The translations under genes and the position numbers were made by a program. Below are positions 9,037 through 17,322 of a DNA stretch of 64,000 bases, in pieces. The first letter of the stretch is position 1. Each line of letters opens with the position of its first letter. The DNA lies in contig CAVTZH010000001.1 of the NCBI GenBank assembly GCA_963739175.1, positions 620,001 to 684,000 on the forward strand, given 5' to 3'. The notes under the pieces were generated by a model. The model ran no database searches and was not told the origin of the DNA. It worked only from the letters and a program-made list of their open reading frames with translations. This stretch comes from VAZQ01 sp963739175. Lineage in GTDB: Bacteria; Pseudomonadota; Alphaproteobacteria; Rhizobiales; Xanthobacteraceae.

Positions 9037-10134
9037 TCACGGCGCTGCCGTGGCGGTGACCTCCGCCGCCGTGACGGCCTCGACGGTCTGGCCTTCGCGG
9101 ACGAAATCCTGCCCCTGCACGATCACCCGCGTGCCGTCGCGGATGCCGGCCACCCACATGAAGTTTTGCTCGTCCTCGACGATGCTGACGCGGTTGAACG
9201 CGACAGTTCCATCTTCGCCGACCGTGCGCACGCCGATATCACCGGTCGAGGCGATGGTGAGCGCGGAGCGCGGCAGGCGCGTGGCCGCCATCGCTGCGAC
9301 CGGAATGGCGACCTCGGCCGAGATGCCGTCGGGAATCGCGCCGTCGGCGTTGGGCAACTCGACCTCGACGCGATAGGTGCGCGTGTTCTGGCTCGCGGTC
9401 TTGGCGACAAAGCGGATCTTGCCCGACAGTTTCTCGCCGGTGATGAGCTTGACCTCGGCGGTGTCGCCCTGACGCAGGCCGGCGAGCCGGCGCTCCGACA
9501 CCTCGACCACCGCCAGCATCGGATCGAGCGAGACCACGGTCGCGATCTCGCGGCCCATCATCGGCAGCGCGGCGCCGCCGACCTCGACCGTCACGTCATT
9601 CACGATGCCGCCGAACGGCGCGCGCACGAAACTGCGCTCGAGCTCGGCCTGGGCCGCGGCCAAGATCGCCTCGGCTGCCGCAAGCTGCGCCTCGAGATTG
9701 ACGAGCTCGAGCTTCGGCACCGCGCCCGACACGATCAGCCTGCGCTTGGCTTCGAGCTCGGTCCGGCGCTGGATCACCAGCGACTCCGCCTGCGCCACCT
9801 GCGCCTTGCGGGCGTCGTCGGAGAGCATGGCGATGATGTCGCCTTCCTTCACCCGCGTGCCGCGGCGCACGCGCAATTCGGTGAGCACGCCGCCCGAGCG
9901 CGCGGACACGGTGACGCGCCGGTCGGCCTCGGTGCGGCCCGAAAGCACGAGCTTGCGGGCGTGATCGACCACCTTGGCCTCGATGACGGCGACGCGGAAC
10001 GGCTTCTTCGCCACGGCGTCGCTGCGCACGGACGCTTTGCTGTGCGCGCTCTCGTGCGGCAGGAAGTGCCCGGACGCGATCCACAATCCCGCGGCGGCGA
10101 CCATGCCGACCGCGGCGATACGACTTGCTTTCAT
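9037..10134 (-). CDS. RND efflux periplasmic adaptor subunit (membrane fusion protein)
   Basis: A 365-residue HlyD/AcrA-type adaptor. An N-terminal signal anchor is followed by a beta-barrel/lipoyl half (SGRTEADRRVTVSARSGG, RVRRGTRVKEGDIIAML), a helical hairpin with heptads at about 110-165 (AEAILAAAQAELE), the second lipoyl half (FVRAPFGGIVND) and barrel strands. It bridges the inner-membrane RND pump to an outer-membrane channel, which is not encoded here. Its start overlaps the TetR stop (ATGA), so the two are translationally coupled, and the pump gene lies downstream. Confidence 0.93.
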   Translation of the reverse strand: MKASRIAAVGMVAAAGLWIASGHFLPHESAHSKASVRSDAVAKKPFRVAVIEAKVVDHARKLVLSGRTEADRRVTVSARSGGVLTELRVRRGTRVKEGDIIAMLSDDARKAQVAQAESLVIQRRTELEAKRRLIVSGAVPKLELVNLEAQLAAAEAILAAAQAELERSFVRAPFGGIVNDVTVEVGGAALPMMGREIATVVSLDPMLAVVEVSERRLAGLRQGDTAEVKLITGEKLSGKIRFVAKTASQNTRTYRVEVELPNADGAIPDGISAEVAIPVAAMAATRLPRSALTIASTGDIGVRTVGEDGTVAFNRVSIVEDEQNFMWVAGIRDGTRVIVQGQDFVREGQTVEAVTAAEVTATAAP

Positions 10135-10790
10135 CCCGCACCCTCCTTGGCGCGTACGCGATTGTGGGTACGGCTACCCAGCATGTGACGCGTGATATCC
10201 ATGAAAATCGGCAGCAGCGCCTTGGCGTCGAAATTCGGATCGAGCGCGCGCCGCCACCACACACCGTCGGCGATCACCATCAGCATGGTCGCCACGGCGT
10301 CGAAATCGAGATCGCGCGCGATGTCGCCGCGGTCGGCGCCGGCGCGCATCAGATCGATGATCCATTTCTTCACGTCGGCGTCGAACGCCGCCGAGATGCG
10401 CGCGATCTCCGGATGGCGGCGCGCCTCCGACATGATCTCGGTGCAGAGCTTGACCTGCTCGTCCGGCCGCTCCGAGAAATGATGGTAGGCCATGCCTTCG
10501 AGCACGGCGAAGAAACCGCGCGACAGATCGGCGCTGGCGAATTCCTGCGCGACCTCGGCGCGGTCGCGCTCGGCGATGCCGGCGATCAGCGCCTCCTTCG
10601 ACGGGAAGTAGCGGTAGAGATTGCCCGGGCTCATCCCGGCCTCGTTGCAGATGTCCTGCATCGACGCCCCGTGGAAGCCCGAGCGCACGAAGCAACGCTG
10701 GGCCGCGGCCAGGATTTCCGACCGGCGGTCGGATTTCGGCCGAGGTGGTTTGGCCCGGTCCTGCCGGACCGGAGCTTGGGCGCGTGGCAT
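10131..10790 (-). CDS. TetR/AcrR family transcriptional regulator of the efflux operon
   Basis: A 219-residue repressor. The N-terminal helix-turn-helix (ILAAAQRCFVRSGFHGASM ... GMSPGNLYRYFPSKEAL) is textbook TetR; the C-terminal half is helical and ligand-binding. The start MPRAQAP at 10790 is chosen because the longer start at 10841 lies inside a perfect 22-bp palindrome at 10825-10846 that is almost certainly its operator. It is the first gene of the operon and overlaps the adaptor gene by four bases, which predicts autorepression relieved by a pump substrate. Confidence 0.92.
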   Translation of the reverse strand: MPRAQAPVRQDRAKPPRPKSDRRSEILAAAQRCFVRSGFHGASMQDICNEAGMSPGNLYRYFPSKEALIAGIAERDRAEVAQEFASADLSRGFFAVLEGMAYHHFSERPDEQVKLCTEIMSEARRHPEIARISAAFDADVKKWIIDLMRAGADRGDIARDLDFDAVATMLMVIADGVWWRRALDPNFDAKALLPIFMDITRHMLGSRTHNRVRAKEGAG

Positions 10791-10824
10791 GGCGGCTGGC
10801 CCCCGATATTGCACAGCAAAAGAT

Positions 10825-10846
10825 TGAGAATGAACGTTCATTCTCA
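10825..10846. promoter_or_regulatory. Perfect 22-bp palindromic operator for the TetR regulator
   Basis: The half-site TGAGAATGAAC is followed immediately by its exact reverse complement, with no spacer or mismatch. It lies 35 bases upstream of the TetR start and ahead of the whole efflux operon. TetR-family operators near acrR-type genes are typically palindromes of this length. Confidence 0.8.
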
Positions 10847-11090
10847 GAGAATCGGGGTCACTGTCAACCCCAGCCCGATACCCCGCCGGCGACGCGTGGC
10901 CGCGGTCCGATGGCCTCCCGGAATTCGCCGCCGGGGCCCGGATGACTGCCTAGCCCGGCATGAATGGATCGCTAGAAATCCAATATTATTCGAGCACCTT
11001 TTCGACACACGACACGCGTTCAATAACCGCAAGCGAGAGTGTTAGCGCCATCCCCCCGATGGCGAATAGTGCTCGCGTATGGAGACGTCC

Positions 11091-11564
11091 ATGAAGAAGG
11101 TTCTGTTGTCGCTTGCCGCGACCCTGATCATGGTTGCGGGCTTCGCTACCAGTGCCGATGCACAACGACGAGGTGTGGGATTCTATCGCGGCGGCGGTGT
11201 TGTCGCGGTCGGCGGTCCCGGATTCCGACGCGCCGGATTTGTCGGCGGTCCGCGTTGGGTCGGTGGCCCGCGCTGGGCCGGCGGCTACCGTTGGGCCGGC
11301 GGCTCGCGCTGGTGGGGACCGCGCCGCTTCGTCGGCGCTGGAATTGTTGGCGTTGGATTGGTCGGCGCCGGCGCCTACTACGGCGGCTATGGCGGCTACG
11401 GTGGCGGCTATGGTGGCGGCTGCCGGCAGTGGCAGGTCGTGCCCACACCGTGGGGACCGCAGTGGCGGCTGGTCAGCGTCTGCTACGCCCCGGTCGGCTA
11501 TGGATATGGCTACGGCTACGGCTTCCGGCCCTATCCGGTCGGTTTCTACGGCGGCATTTACTAA
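11091..11564 (+). CDS. Glycine/tyrosine/tryptophan-rich secreted protein
   Basis: A 157-residue exported protein of unknown function. The signal peptide (KKVLLSLAATLIMVAGFATS, cleavage after ADAQ) is followed by low-complexity repeats of the form GGxRWxGG, then GGYGGYGGGYGGG, and a short ordered patch with two cysteines (CRQWQVVPTPWGPQWRLVSVC) that could form a disulphide. It ends in GYGYGYG-type repeats. The start at 11091 has GGAG just upstream; another ATG lies four codons earlier. Similar Gly-rich small proteins are common in rhizobial genomes. A strong terminator follows. Confidence 0.8.
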   Translation: MKKVLLSLAATLIMVAGFATSADAQRRGVGFYRGGGVVAVGGPGFRRAGFVGGPRWVGGPRWAGGYRWAGGSRWWGPRRFVGAGIVGVGLVGAGAYYGGYGGYGGGYGGGCRQWQVVPTPWGPQWRLVSVCYAPVGYGYGYGYGFRPYPVGFYGGIY

Positions 11565-11591
11565 GCGCGACACGCACCGCCACGCATGCGA

Positions 11592-11620
11592 CCCGCCGGC
11601 CATTGCCCGGCGGGTTTTTT
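11592..11620 (+). terminator. Rho-independent terminator after the Gly-rich protein gene
   Basis: CCCGCCGG and CCGGCGGG form an 8-bp GC-only stem with a seven-base loop, followed by six T residues. It lies 28 bases after the stop at 11564, a canonical intrinsic terminator. Confidence 0.9.
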
Positions 11621-11672
11621 GAGTGTCATAAACCGGCCGCGCCCTGACAGCGGGCGCGCCGGGCGACATGCG

Positions 11673-12083
11673 ATGGTGATGATCCTTGGATTCCTGATCT
11701 CGTTTGCGGCCGGCTGGTCGATCGCGGCCGCCGATGCGCTGTTCCGTGCCGAGCAGCGGCCCGGCATCTTCCGCGGCACGCCCGGGATGATCCTGCTGCT
11801 GACCATCGCGGGCGTCGGCGGCCTCACCATCGCCTATACGATGATCTGGTTCCTGCAATCGATGCTCTCGGCGGCGGTGATGGTCATCATCGCGGGCGGC
11901 CTGGTGCTCGGCGGCGCGGCGTCAAAGAAGCTGCATGTGACTGCCGCCGGGGACGCCAACCGAATGATTGTGGGGTTTGCCGTGCTGGTCGTGCTTTACG
12001 GCCTGGTTTGGACCTATTTCCCGCCGGAGCCGCCGCCCGTGCCGGCCCCGTCAACGACACCGGCGGTGCCGCCATCGAAATAG
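11673..12083 (+). CDS. Small integral membrane protein, unknown function
   Basis: A 136-residue protein with about four hydrophobic segments: MILGFLISFAAGWSIAAA, GMILLLTIAGVGGLTIAYTMIWFL, AAVMVIIAGGLVLGGAA and MIVGFAVLVVLYGLVW. It ends in a proline-rich tail (FPPEPPPVPAPSTTP). The start at 11673 is preferred because the upstream in-frame extension overlaps the terminator of the previous gene. No family was recognised. Confidence 0.65.
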   Translation: MVMILGFLISFAAGWSIAAADALFRAEQRPGIFRGTPGMILLLTIAGVGGLTIAYTMIWFLQSMLSAAVMVIIAGGLVLGGAASKKLHVTAAGDANRMIVGFAVLVVLYGLVWTYFPPEPPPVPAPSTTPAVPPSK

Positions 12084-12203
12084 CGTGGCAGTGGACTTTC
12101 CGCGGTCTTTCTGGTATTTGCGCGCCCCAGTAGCCGGTGCTTCATGGGCTTGCCCACGCCACCGTCCTAAGAATTCAACCCGCTAATCCGAAAGGCACGC
12201 CGC

Positions 12204-12482
12204 GTGCAAGTTCTCGTCCGTGACAACAACGTCGACCAGGCCCTCAAGGCGCTCAAGAAAAAGATGCAGCGCGAGGGCATCTTCCGCGAGATGAAGCTCC
12301 GCGGCCACTACGAAAAGCCCTCCGAGAAGAAGGCCCGCGAACGGGCGGAAGCGATCCGCCGGGCCCGCAAGCTCGCCCGCAAGCGCCTGCAGCGCGAGGG
12401 CCTGTTGCCGATGAAGCCGAAGGTGGTCCCCGGCGCCGGTGGACCGGGCGGACGCGGCGCGCCGCGCCGGCCGAGCTTCTAA
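12204..12482 (+). CDS. rpsU: 30S ribosomal protein S21 (bS21)
   Basis: A 92-residue basic protein starting at GTG (MQVLVRDNNVDQALKALKKKMQREG). The body, with FREMKLRGHYEKPSEKKARERAEAIRRARKLARK, is the classic S21 fold of small-subunit ribosomal proteins that help mRNA binding. The C-terminal tail (KPKVVPGAGGPGGRG) is a Gly/Pro extension usual in Rhizobiales. AAAGGCA lies upstream of the GTG. It is a single gene with its own terminator. Confidence 0.95.
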   Translation: MQVLVRDNNVDQALKALKKKMQREGIFREMKLRGHYEKPSEKKARERAEAIRRARKLARKRLQREGLLPMKPKVVPGAGGPGGRGAPRRPSF

Positions 12483-12507
12483 GCGGTTCACAGTTTTGCA
12501 TTGTGAC

Positions 12508-12537
12508 GCGCGGGCCTTCAGGCCCGCGCTTTCGTTT
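12508..12537 (+). terminator. Terminator after rpsU, between convergent genes
   Basis: GCGCGGGCC-TTCA-GGCCCGCGC is a perfect 9-bp stem with a four-base loop, followed by TTTCGTTTT. It lies 25 bases after the rpsU stop and just before the end of the convergent hydrolase gene. Confidence 0.9.
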
Positions 12538-12543
12538 TGGGGT

Positions 12544-13347
12544 TCAGTTGAATTTCTCAGCCACGAATTTCCGCGCCTCCGCGACCGCCCCGAACGATCC
12601 CAGGTTCTCGTGCCCGCCGCCGGTGACCCGCACGAAGCGCTTCGGCGACATGATCAGCTTGTAGAGCAGTTGCCCGGACGCGATCGGCACGACGTTGTCG
12701 CGATCGCCGTGCAGGACCAGCACCGGCGCCGTCACCTTGGCGACGCGCAGGTCGGAGCGGAACTGGTCCTTCATCAGCCAGCGCACCGGCACGAACGGAT
12801 AGACGCCGGCCGCGATATCGACAGCCGACAGGAACGGCGCTTCGAGCACGATGCGCGCGACCGGTTGCTCGGCGGCGAGCGCCAGCGCGACGCCGGAGCC
12901 GAGCGACTCGCCCCACAGCACGATGCGCTCGGCGCCGTAACGCTTGGCGGCGAAGTCATAAGCCGCGCGCGCGTCGGCGATCAGGCCGGCCTCGGTCGGG
13001 CTGCCGGTCGAGCCGGCATAGCCGCGGTAGCTCAGCGCCACGAGCCCCTCGCCCTGCGCGGTCAATTCGCGGAAGCGGTCGACGCGGTAGCGCAGCGCGC
13101 CGCCATTGCCGTGGAAGTAGAGCCAGACCGGGCGGTCGCCTTTCGGCGGGACATGCCAGACGATGACGCGCGCGCCGTCCGGTGTGTCGAGCACCACCTC
13201 CTCGGCCTCCGGCAGGCCGGCCTCGGCGGGCGCGGTACGGAAGCTCTCCGGGAAATACATGATGCCGCGCTGGGCGACATACATCAGCGCCACCAGCGCC
13301 AGGTAGCCGGTGCCGAAGAAAACCAGGAACCACTTCCATCCGGGCAT
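12544..13347 (-). CDS. Alpha/beta hydrolase, BEM46/YfhR-like, membrane anchored
   Basis: A 267-residue serine hydrolase. An N-terminal membrane helix (about 6-25) anchors it, and the hydrolase fold follows with oxyanion motif HGNGG at 79-83, nucleophile Ser148 in GESLG, likely Asp217 in HGDRDN and His246 in GGGHEN. The substrate is unknown; BEM46-like proteins are poorly characterised esterase-like enzymes. A close paralogue sits at 27051-27878 and shares the blocks VWHVPPKGDRP and LSYRGY. It is convergent with rpsU. Confidence 0.9.
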   Translation of the reverse strand: MPGWKWFLVFFGTGYLALVALMYVAQRGIMYFPESFRTAPAEAGLPEAEEVVLDTPDGARVIVWHVPPKGDRPVWLYFHGNGGALRYRVDRFRELTAQGEGLVALSYRGYAGSTGSPTEAGLIADARAAYDFAAKRYGAERIVLWGESLGSGVALALAAEQPVARIVLEAPFLSAVDIAAGVYPFVPVRWLMKDQFRSDLRVAKVTAPVLVLHGDRDNVVPIASGQLLYKLIMSPKRFVRVTGGGHENLGSFGAVAEARKFVAEKFN

Positions 13348-13436
13348 GCGTCGCTGGTCCTGGGTGGCCGCCCGGGAACCCGCTCCGGCGCGGCGGCGTT
13401 AGCCTATTGGTTCTCGCTTCTGAAGAGGAAGATGCC

Positions 13437-13685
13437 ATGGCGACGATGGTAAAGGGAACGGACGAGCAGCTGGCGCAGGCCCAATTGACGCAAGCGCTCG
13501 GCGCGGGCGTGGTGCAGATCTGGAGCTACCTGCCGCCGGACGTCCAGCACCAGCTGTTCGAGGAGGCGATCACCCAGCTCGGGGAGCGGATGCGGCACCA
13601 GCTCGCCCTGTACCTGCACGACCATCACGTCCGCACCGACTTGCGGACCCGCAACATGCTGGAGCCCGACAGCCTCGGGGGCTAG
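13437..13685 (+). CDS. Conserved hypothetical protein, 82 residues
   Basis: A small soluble protein, MATMVKGTDEQLAQAQLTQALGAGVVQIWSYLPPDVQHQLFEEAI..., predicted helical and Gln-rich, ending in LEPDSLGG. The start at 13437 has AGAGGAAG upstream. I do not recognise a family. It is divergent from the hydrolase and sits just before the ECF sigma factor on the same strand, but the gap between them holds a large hairpin, so they need not be one operon. Confidence 0.65.
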   Translation: MATMVKGTDEQLAQAQLTQALGAGVVQIWSYLPPDVQHQLFEEAITQLGERMRHQLALYLHDHHVRTDLRTRNMLEPDSLGG

Positions 13686-13735
13686 TTCACGCCTCTAATC
13701 GTCATGAATCCTTCGTGTGCCTGCGCTCCGACGAT

Positions 13736-13770
13736 GGTGTATCGGTAGCCGCGATGGCTACCGATACACC
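13736..13770 (+). promoter_or_regulatory. 15-bp perfect hairpin enclosing the sigma-factor start codon
   Basis: GGTGTATCGGTAGCC, a five-base loop GCGAT, then the exact complement GGCTACCGATACACC. The proposed ATG (13754-13756) lies at the loop edge. It could be an RNA structure controlling translation or a DNA operator. A fold-back sequencing artefact is also possible. Confidence 0.6.
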
Positions 13771-15058
13771 GACGGCCGACATCCATCGCGCGATCGACGC
13801 GGTCTGGCGGATCGAGCAGGCGAAAGTCATCGCCGGCCTCGCCCGCATGGTGCGCGACGTCGGCCTCGCCGAGGAGCTCGCACAGGACGCGCTGCTCGCC
13901 GCGCTCGAGCAGTGGCCGGCGTCGGGCATTCCCGAAAAACCCGGCGCCTGGCTGACGGCCACCGCCAAGCGCCGCGCCATCGACCGGCTGCGCCGGCACA
14001 AGATGGCCGAGCGCAAACACGTGGAGATCGGCCGCGATCTCGATGCCGAGCAGGAAGCCGCACTCGAAAAAGTTGACGAGGCGATCGACGACGACATCGG
14101 CGACGATCTGCTTCGCCTCATGTTCACCGCCTGCCATCCGGTGCTCTCGACCGAGGCGCGCGTCGCGCTCACGCTCCGCCTGATCGGCGGCCTCACCACT
14201 GACGAGATCGCGCGCGCTTTTCTGGTGCCGGAGCCGACCATTGCGCAGCGCCTGGTCCGCGCCAAGCGCACACTGGCCGAGGAGCGCATCCCGTTCGAGG
14301 TGCCGCGCGGCGCCGACCGCGCCGAACGTCTCTCCTCGGTGCTCGGCGTGCTCTACCTCGTGTTCAACGAAGGCTACACCGCGACCGCTGGTGACGACTG
14401 GATGCGGCCGCAGCTTTGCCAGGAGGCGATGCGGCTCGGCCGCATCCTCGCCGGGCTCGCGCCGGACGAGCCGGAGGTGCACGGCCTGGTCGCGCTGATG
14501 GAGATCCAGGCCTCGCGCTTCGCCGCGCGCACAAGCCCGTCGGGCGAGCCGGTGCTGCTGCTCGAACAGAACCGGGCGCGCTGGGATCAATTGCTGATCC
14601 GCCGCGGCCTCGCCGCGCTCGATCAGGCGGAAACGAAGGCACGCGCGGCCGGACAGCCGCTGGGGAGTTACACGTTGCAGGCCGCGATCGCCGCCTGCCA
14701 TGCGCGGGCGCGCACGGCGGAGGAAACCGACTGGCTGCGCATCGTCGGGCTCTACGGCGCGCTCGCCGAGCTTGCGCCCTCCCCCATCGTCGATCTCAAT
14801 CGCGCGGTGGCGCTGTCGTTCGCGTTCGGTCCGGAAGCTGGTCTCAACCTGGTCGATGCGATCGGCCAGGAGCCGGCACTCAAGAACTATCACCTGCTGC
14901 CGGGCGTGCGCGGCGATCTGCTGGTGAAGCTCGGCCGCCACCAGGAGGCGCGCGCCGAGTTCGAGCGCGCGGCGTCACTGACGCGTAACGAGCGCGAACG
15001 CGCGCTGCTGCTCAAGCGCGCGGCCGAATGCGATGCGAAGGCCGAGGCGGCGCCGTAG
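13754..15058 (+). CDS. ECF RNA polymerase sigma factor, ECF42-like with C-terminal extension
   Basis: A 434-residue extracytoplasmic-function sigma factor. Region 2 (AVWRIEQAKVIAGLARMVRDVGLAEELAQDALLAALEQW, then AIDRLRRHKMAE) and region 4 (ARVALTLRLIGGLTTDEIARAFLVPEPTIAQRLVRAKR) are followed by a long helical TPR-like C-terminal domain of about 220 residues, as in ECF42/DUF6596 proteins. That domain is thought to replace an anti-sigma factor. ECF42 genes usually adjoin a DGPF/YCII protein; none is seen here. Start choice is between the ATG at 13754 and a GTG at 13715, and a hairpin spans the ATG. Confidence 0.9.
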   Translation: MATDTPTADIHRAIDAVWRIEQAKVIAGLARMVRDVGLAEELAQDALLAALEQWPASGIPEKPGAWLTATAKRRAIDRLRRHKMAERKHVEIGRDLDAEQEAALEKVDEAIDDDIGDDLLRLMFTACHPVLSTEARVALTLRLIGGLTTDEIARAFLVPEPTIAQRLVRAKRTLAEERIPFEVPRGADRAERLSSVLGVLYLVFNEGYTATAGDDWMRPQLCQEAMRLGRILAGLAPDEPEVHGLVALMEIQASRFAARTSPSGEPVLLLEQNRARWDQLLIRRGLAALDQAETKARAAGQPLGSYTLQAAIAACHARARTAEETDWLRIVGLYGALAELAPSPIVDLNRAVALSFAFGPEAGLNLVDAIGQEPALKNYHLLPGVRGDLLVKLGRHQEARAEFERAASLTRNERERALLLKRAAECDAKAEAAP

Positions 15059-15067
15059 CGCCGCCTC
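15044..15067 (+). terminator. Perfect hairpin over the sigma-factor stop codon
   Basis: GAGGCGGCG-CCGTAG-CGCCGCCTC is a 9-bp GC-rich stem whose loop contains the TAG stop (15056-15058). There is no T-run, so if it terminates it is not a classical intrinsic terminator; it could protect the 3' end. The convergent RTX gene ends about 30 bases further on. Confidence 0.45.
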
Positions 15068-15098
15068 GTAACGATATCCAGCCGGCGGACATCCGCGG

Positions 15099-16595
15099 CT
15101 AGGCGAACAGGTAGTCGAAATCGCTGACTTGTGCATTGCGGATCGTGATCGAGCCGAGGGCGGCGTCGATCTTCACCACAACGTCGCTGCCGATTTGCGC
15201 GATGTCTCCGGTCAACACCCCGGTCATATTGGAAGAGCCGTACAGCAATTGGATCCTGTCAAAGCTCTCGTATTGCGTGATGACGTCGTTGCCGATGTTC
15301 GGCGCACCGCCGCCCTCATTGAACAGATCGATCGCATAAGTGTCCCGTGCTCCGTCGATGCCGCCGGCAAGAGTGTCGTCCCCGGCGCCGCCAAACAGCA
15401 GGTCCCGGCCGTTGCCTCCGTTCAGGATGTCGTTGCCGATGCCCCCGTCGAGACGATTACCAAAGTCGTCTCCGGTCAGCGTGTCATCGTACACCGAGCC
15501 TGCCAGATTCTCGATCCGGACCAAGGTATCGCCTTGCGCGTCGCCGCCCACGCCGACCTGGCCGGCAACCAGCGACACGGTCACACCGCTCGTCGAACCG
15601 CCATAGCGAGCGGTATCGATACCGTTGCCCCCGTCGAGCGTGTCAGCGTCGGCTCCTCCTTCCAGTTTGTCATCGTTGTCATCGCCGAACAGAAAGTCGC
15701 TCTCAGCGCCGCCAGAGAGCGTATCGTTGCCCGCGCCGCCGCGTAGCGTGTCCTTTCCGCCCTCGCCGTAGAGCTCATCGGCCGAGCCGTTGCCCAGGAA
15801 TTCGTTGCCCTCGCCGTTGCCCCGCATCATGTCCGAGGCATCGGTTCCGATCACATTCTCGATGCTGATCAGCCGGTCCTGTTCGCCATTGGTAAAGTAG
15901 AAGGCCGATCCTTCGGCCGTGCCGTCCGCCAGGTCGACGGAGGTGCCAGCGGTGCCGTACGCATCAAGGCGAAGCCAGTCGCTGCCTTGGCCGCCGTCGA
16001 TTCGATCGTTGTTGAGTCCTCCCTGGAACCTGTCGTTGCCGCCACCGCCCTGCAGCGTGTTGCTGGAGCTGTTGCCAAAGATGTTGTCATCGTAGGCCGA
16101 GCCAAGGACGTCATGGATGCCATAGAGCTGGTCGCCTGCCGCGTCGCCGCCGCTCTGGGTCACGATGCTCAAATTGATCTGCACCGCTGCGTTCGAGCCG
16201 GCATAGCTTGCCGTTCCCGAGCCTTGCCAGCCAACGATCGTGTCGGCGCCGCGACCGCCTTCGAGCAGTTTCGTGCCGTTGGTGGCGTGCAGGTAGTCGC
16301 TGTAGCGCGAGCCGACGATATTTTCGATATCGTAGAGCCGGTCGCCCTCGGCGTGACCGCCGGATTGGAGCTCCTGCCGCAGGTCGACCTGCACTGGCGC
16401 GTTCGATTCGGAATAGTTGACGGTATCGCCGATCGCATCCCCAAATACACCGGTCGGATCATCCTGGCCGCCATAGATGCGATCGGCGCCGGCCGATCCC
16501 ATGATGAGGTCGACTCCCGCGTATGCCCTGATCTCGTCGGCCTCTGCCGTGCCACGAATCCGGTCGTTACCGCTGGTTCCTCGAATATTCGCCAC
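15099..16595 (-). CDS. RTX-type calcium-binding repeat protein, probable type I secretion substrate
   Basis: A 498-residue acidic, cysteine-free protein built from nonapeptide RTX repeats (GGAGNDTLSGGAESDFLFG, GGIGNDILNGGNGRDLLFGG and others) in several blocks, separated by beta-rich spacers that recur with the pattern GDxLxxIENxxGSxxDD. No catalytic domain is seen. RTX proteins fold on calcium outside the cell after export through an ABC-MFP-TolC channel, whose genes are not in this window. There is no signal peptide, as expected. It is a single gene, convergent with the sigma factor. Confidence 0.88.
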   Translation of the reverse strand: MANIRGTSGNDRIRGTAEADEIRAYAGVDLIMGSAGADRIYGGQDDPTGVFGDAIGDTVNYSESNAPVQVDLRQELQSGGHAEGDRLYDIENIVGSRYSDYLHATNGTKLLEGGRGADTIVGWQGSGTASYAGSNAAVQINLSIVTQSGGDAAGDQLYGIHDVLGSAYDDNIFGNSSSNTLQGGGGNDRFQGGLNNDRIDGGQGSDWLRLDAYGTAGTSVDLADGTAEGSAFYFTNGEQDRLISIENVIGTDASDMMRGNGEGNEFLGNGSADELYGEGGKDTLRGGAGNDTLSGGAESDFLFGDDNDDKLEGGADADTLDGGNGIDTARYGGSTSGVTVSLVAGQVGVGGDAQGDTLVRIENLAGSVYDDTLTGDDFGNRLDGGIGNDILNGGNGRDLLFGGAGDDTLAGGIDGARDTYAIDLFNEGGGAPNIGNDVITQYESFDRIQLLYGSSNMTGVLTGDIAQIGSDVVVKIDAALGSITIRNAQVSDFDYLFA

Positions 16596-16730
16596 TTTAA
16601 TTCTCCCAATGTCCGGTTGACCCGCGTCCAGGGGCCGATGGCCCCCCGCAGGAGTTCGATCGAACGGTCAGACGGACACAGGGCGGATTTTCAGAGGGCG
16701 AGTGTCAGGCGGCGATTCGGAGGGAATTGA

Positions 16731-17189
16731 TCAGAGTTCCTTGCCGATCAGACGGTCGACCGAATAGGGGCCGCCGCCGCGCAGCGCGATGGCGAACATC
16801 ACGATGCCGAGGAACAGCACATATTCATAGCCACCGGCGCTGACCGAGAAGCCTCTGACCCAGTGCGCGGCGAACATGGCGATCAACAGCTCGATGGCGA
16901 GCGCTGCCGCGAAGAACCGCGTGAACAGACCGATGGCGATGCAGATGGCGCCGACGGTTTCGAGGAATACCGCCGAATAGGCCAGAAAAGTCGGCATCGG
17001 TAAGCCGTAGTTGGTGCCGAAATTGGCGGCCACCTTGGCCATGCCGAGGTTCGCTATCTTGGCGTAGCCGTGCATGAAAAGGATCGCGCCGATCGCGAAG
17101 CGGATCATCGGATACCAGAGATCGGAAACCGCCGCGTAAAATCCTGCCAAGCCCGGAAATATCAGCTTCGGTTCGTTCGTGCGATCCAT
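16731..17189 (-). CDS. DoxX family membrane protein
   Basis: A 152-residue integral membrane protein with four predicted helices. The DoxX signature is visible as FAIGAILFMHGYAKI, FLETVGAICIAIGLFTRFFAAALAIELLIAMFAAHW and a C-terminal helix before LRGGGPYSVDRLIG. DoxX proteins are quinol- or redox-linked membrane proteins of uncertain biochemistry. It lies about 130 bases downstream of the UbiD-family gene on the same strand; a functional link is not shown. Confidence 0.88.
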   Translation of the reverse strand: MDRTNEPKLIFPGLAGFYAAVSDLWYPMIRFAIGAILFMHGYAKIANLGMAKVAANFGTNYGLPMPTFLAYSAVFLETVGAICIAIGLFTRFFAAALAIELLIAMFAAHWVRGFSVSAGGYEYVLFLGIVMFAIALRGGGPYSVDRLIGKEL

Positions 17190-17322
17190 GGCGTTGTCCC
17201 CCTTTTGCTAGTCCCCGTTGCTTCATCGCGTGCAACGCGCTGTCCGCGGCGCCGCAATTCTCACGTCGGATCGCGCCGCCGGCGCGAATACGTGAGCACA
17301 AGCACATGATAAACGATTTTAA

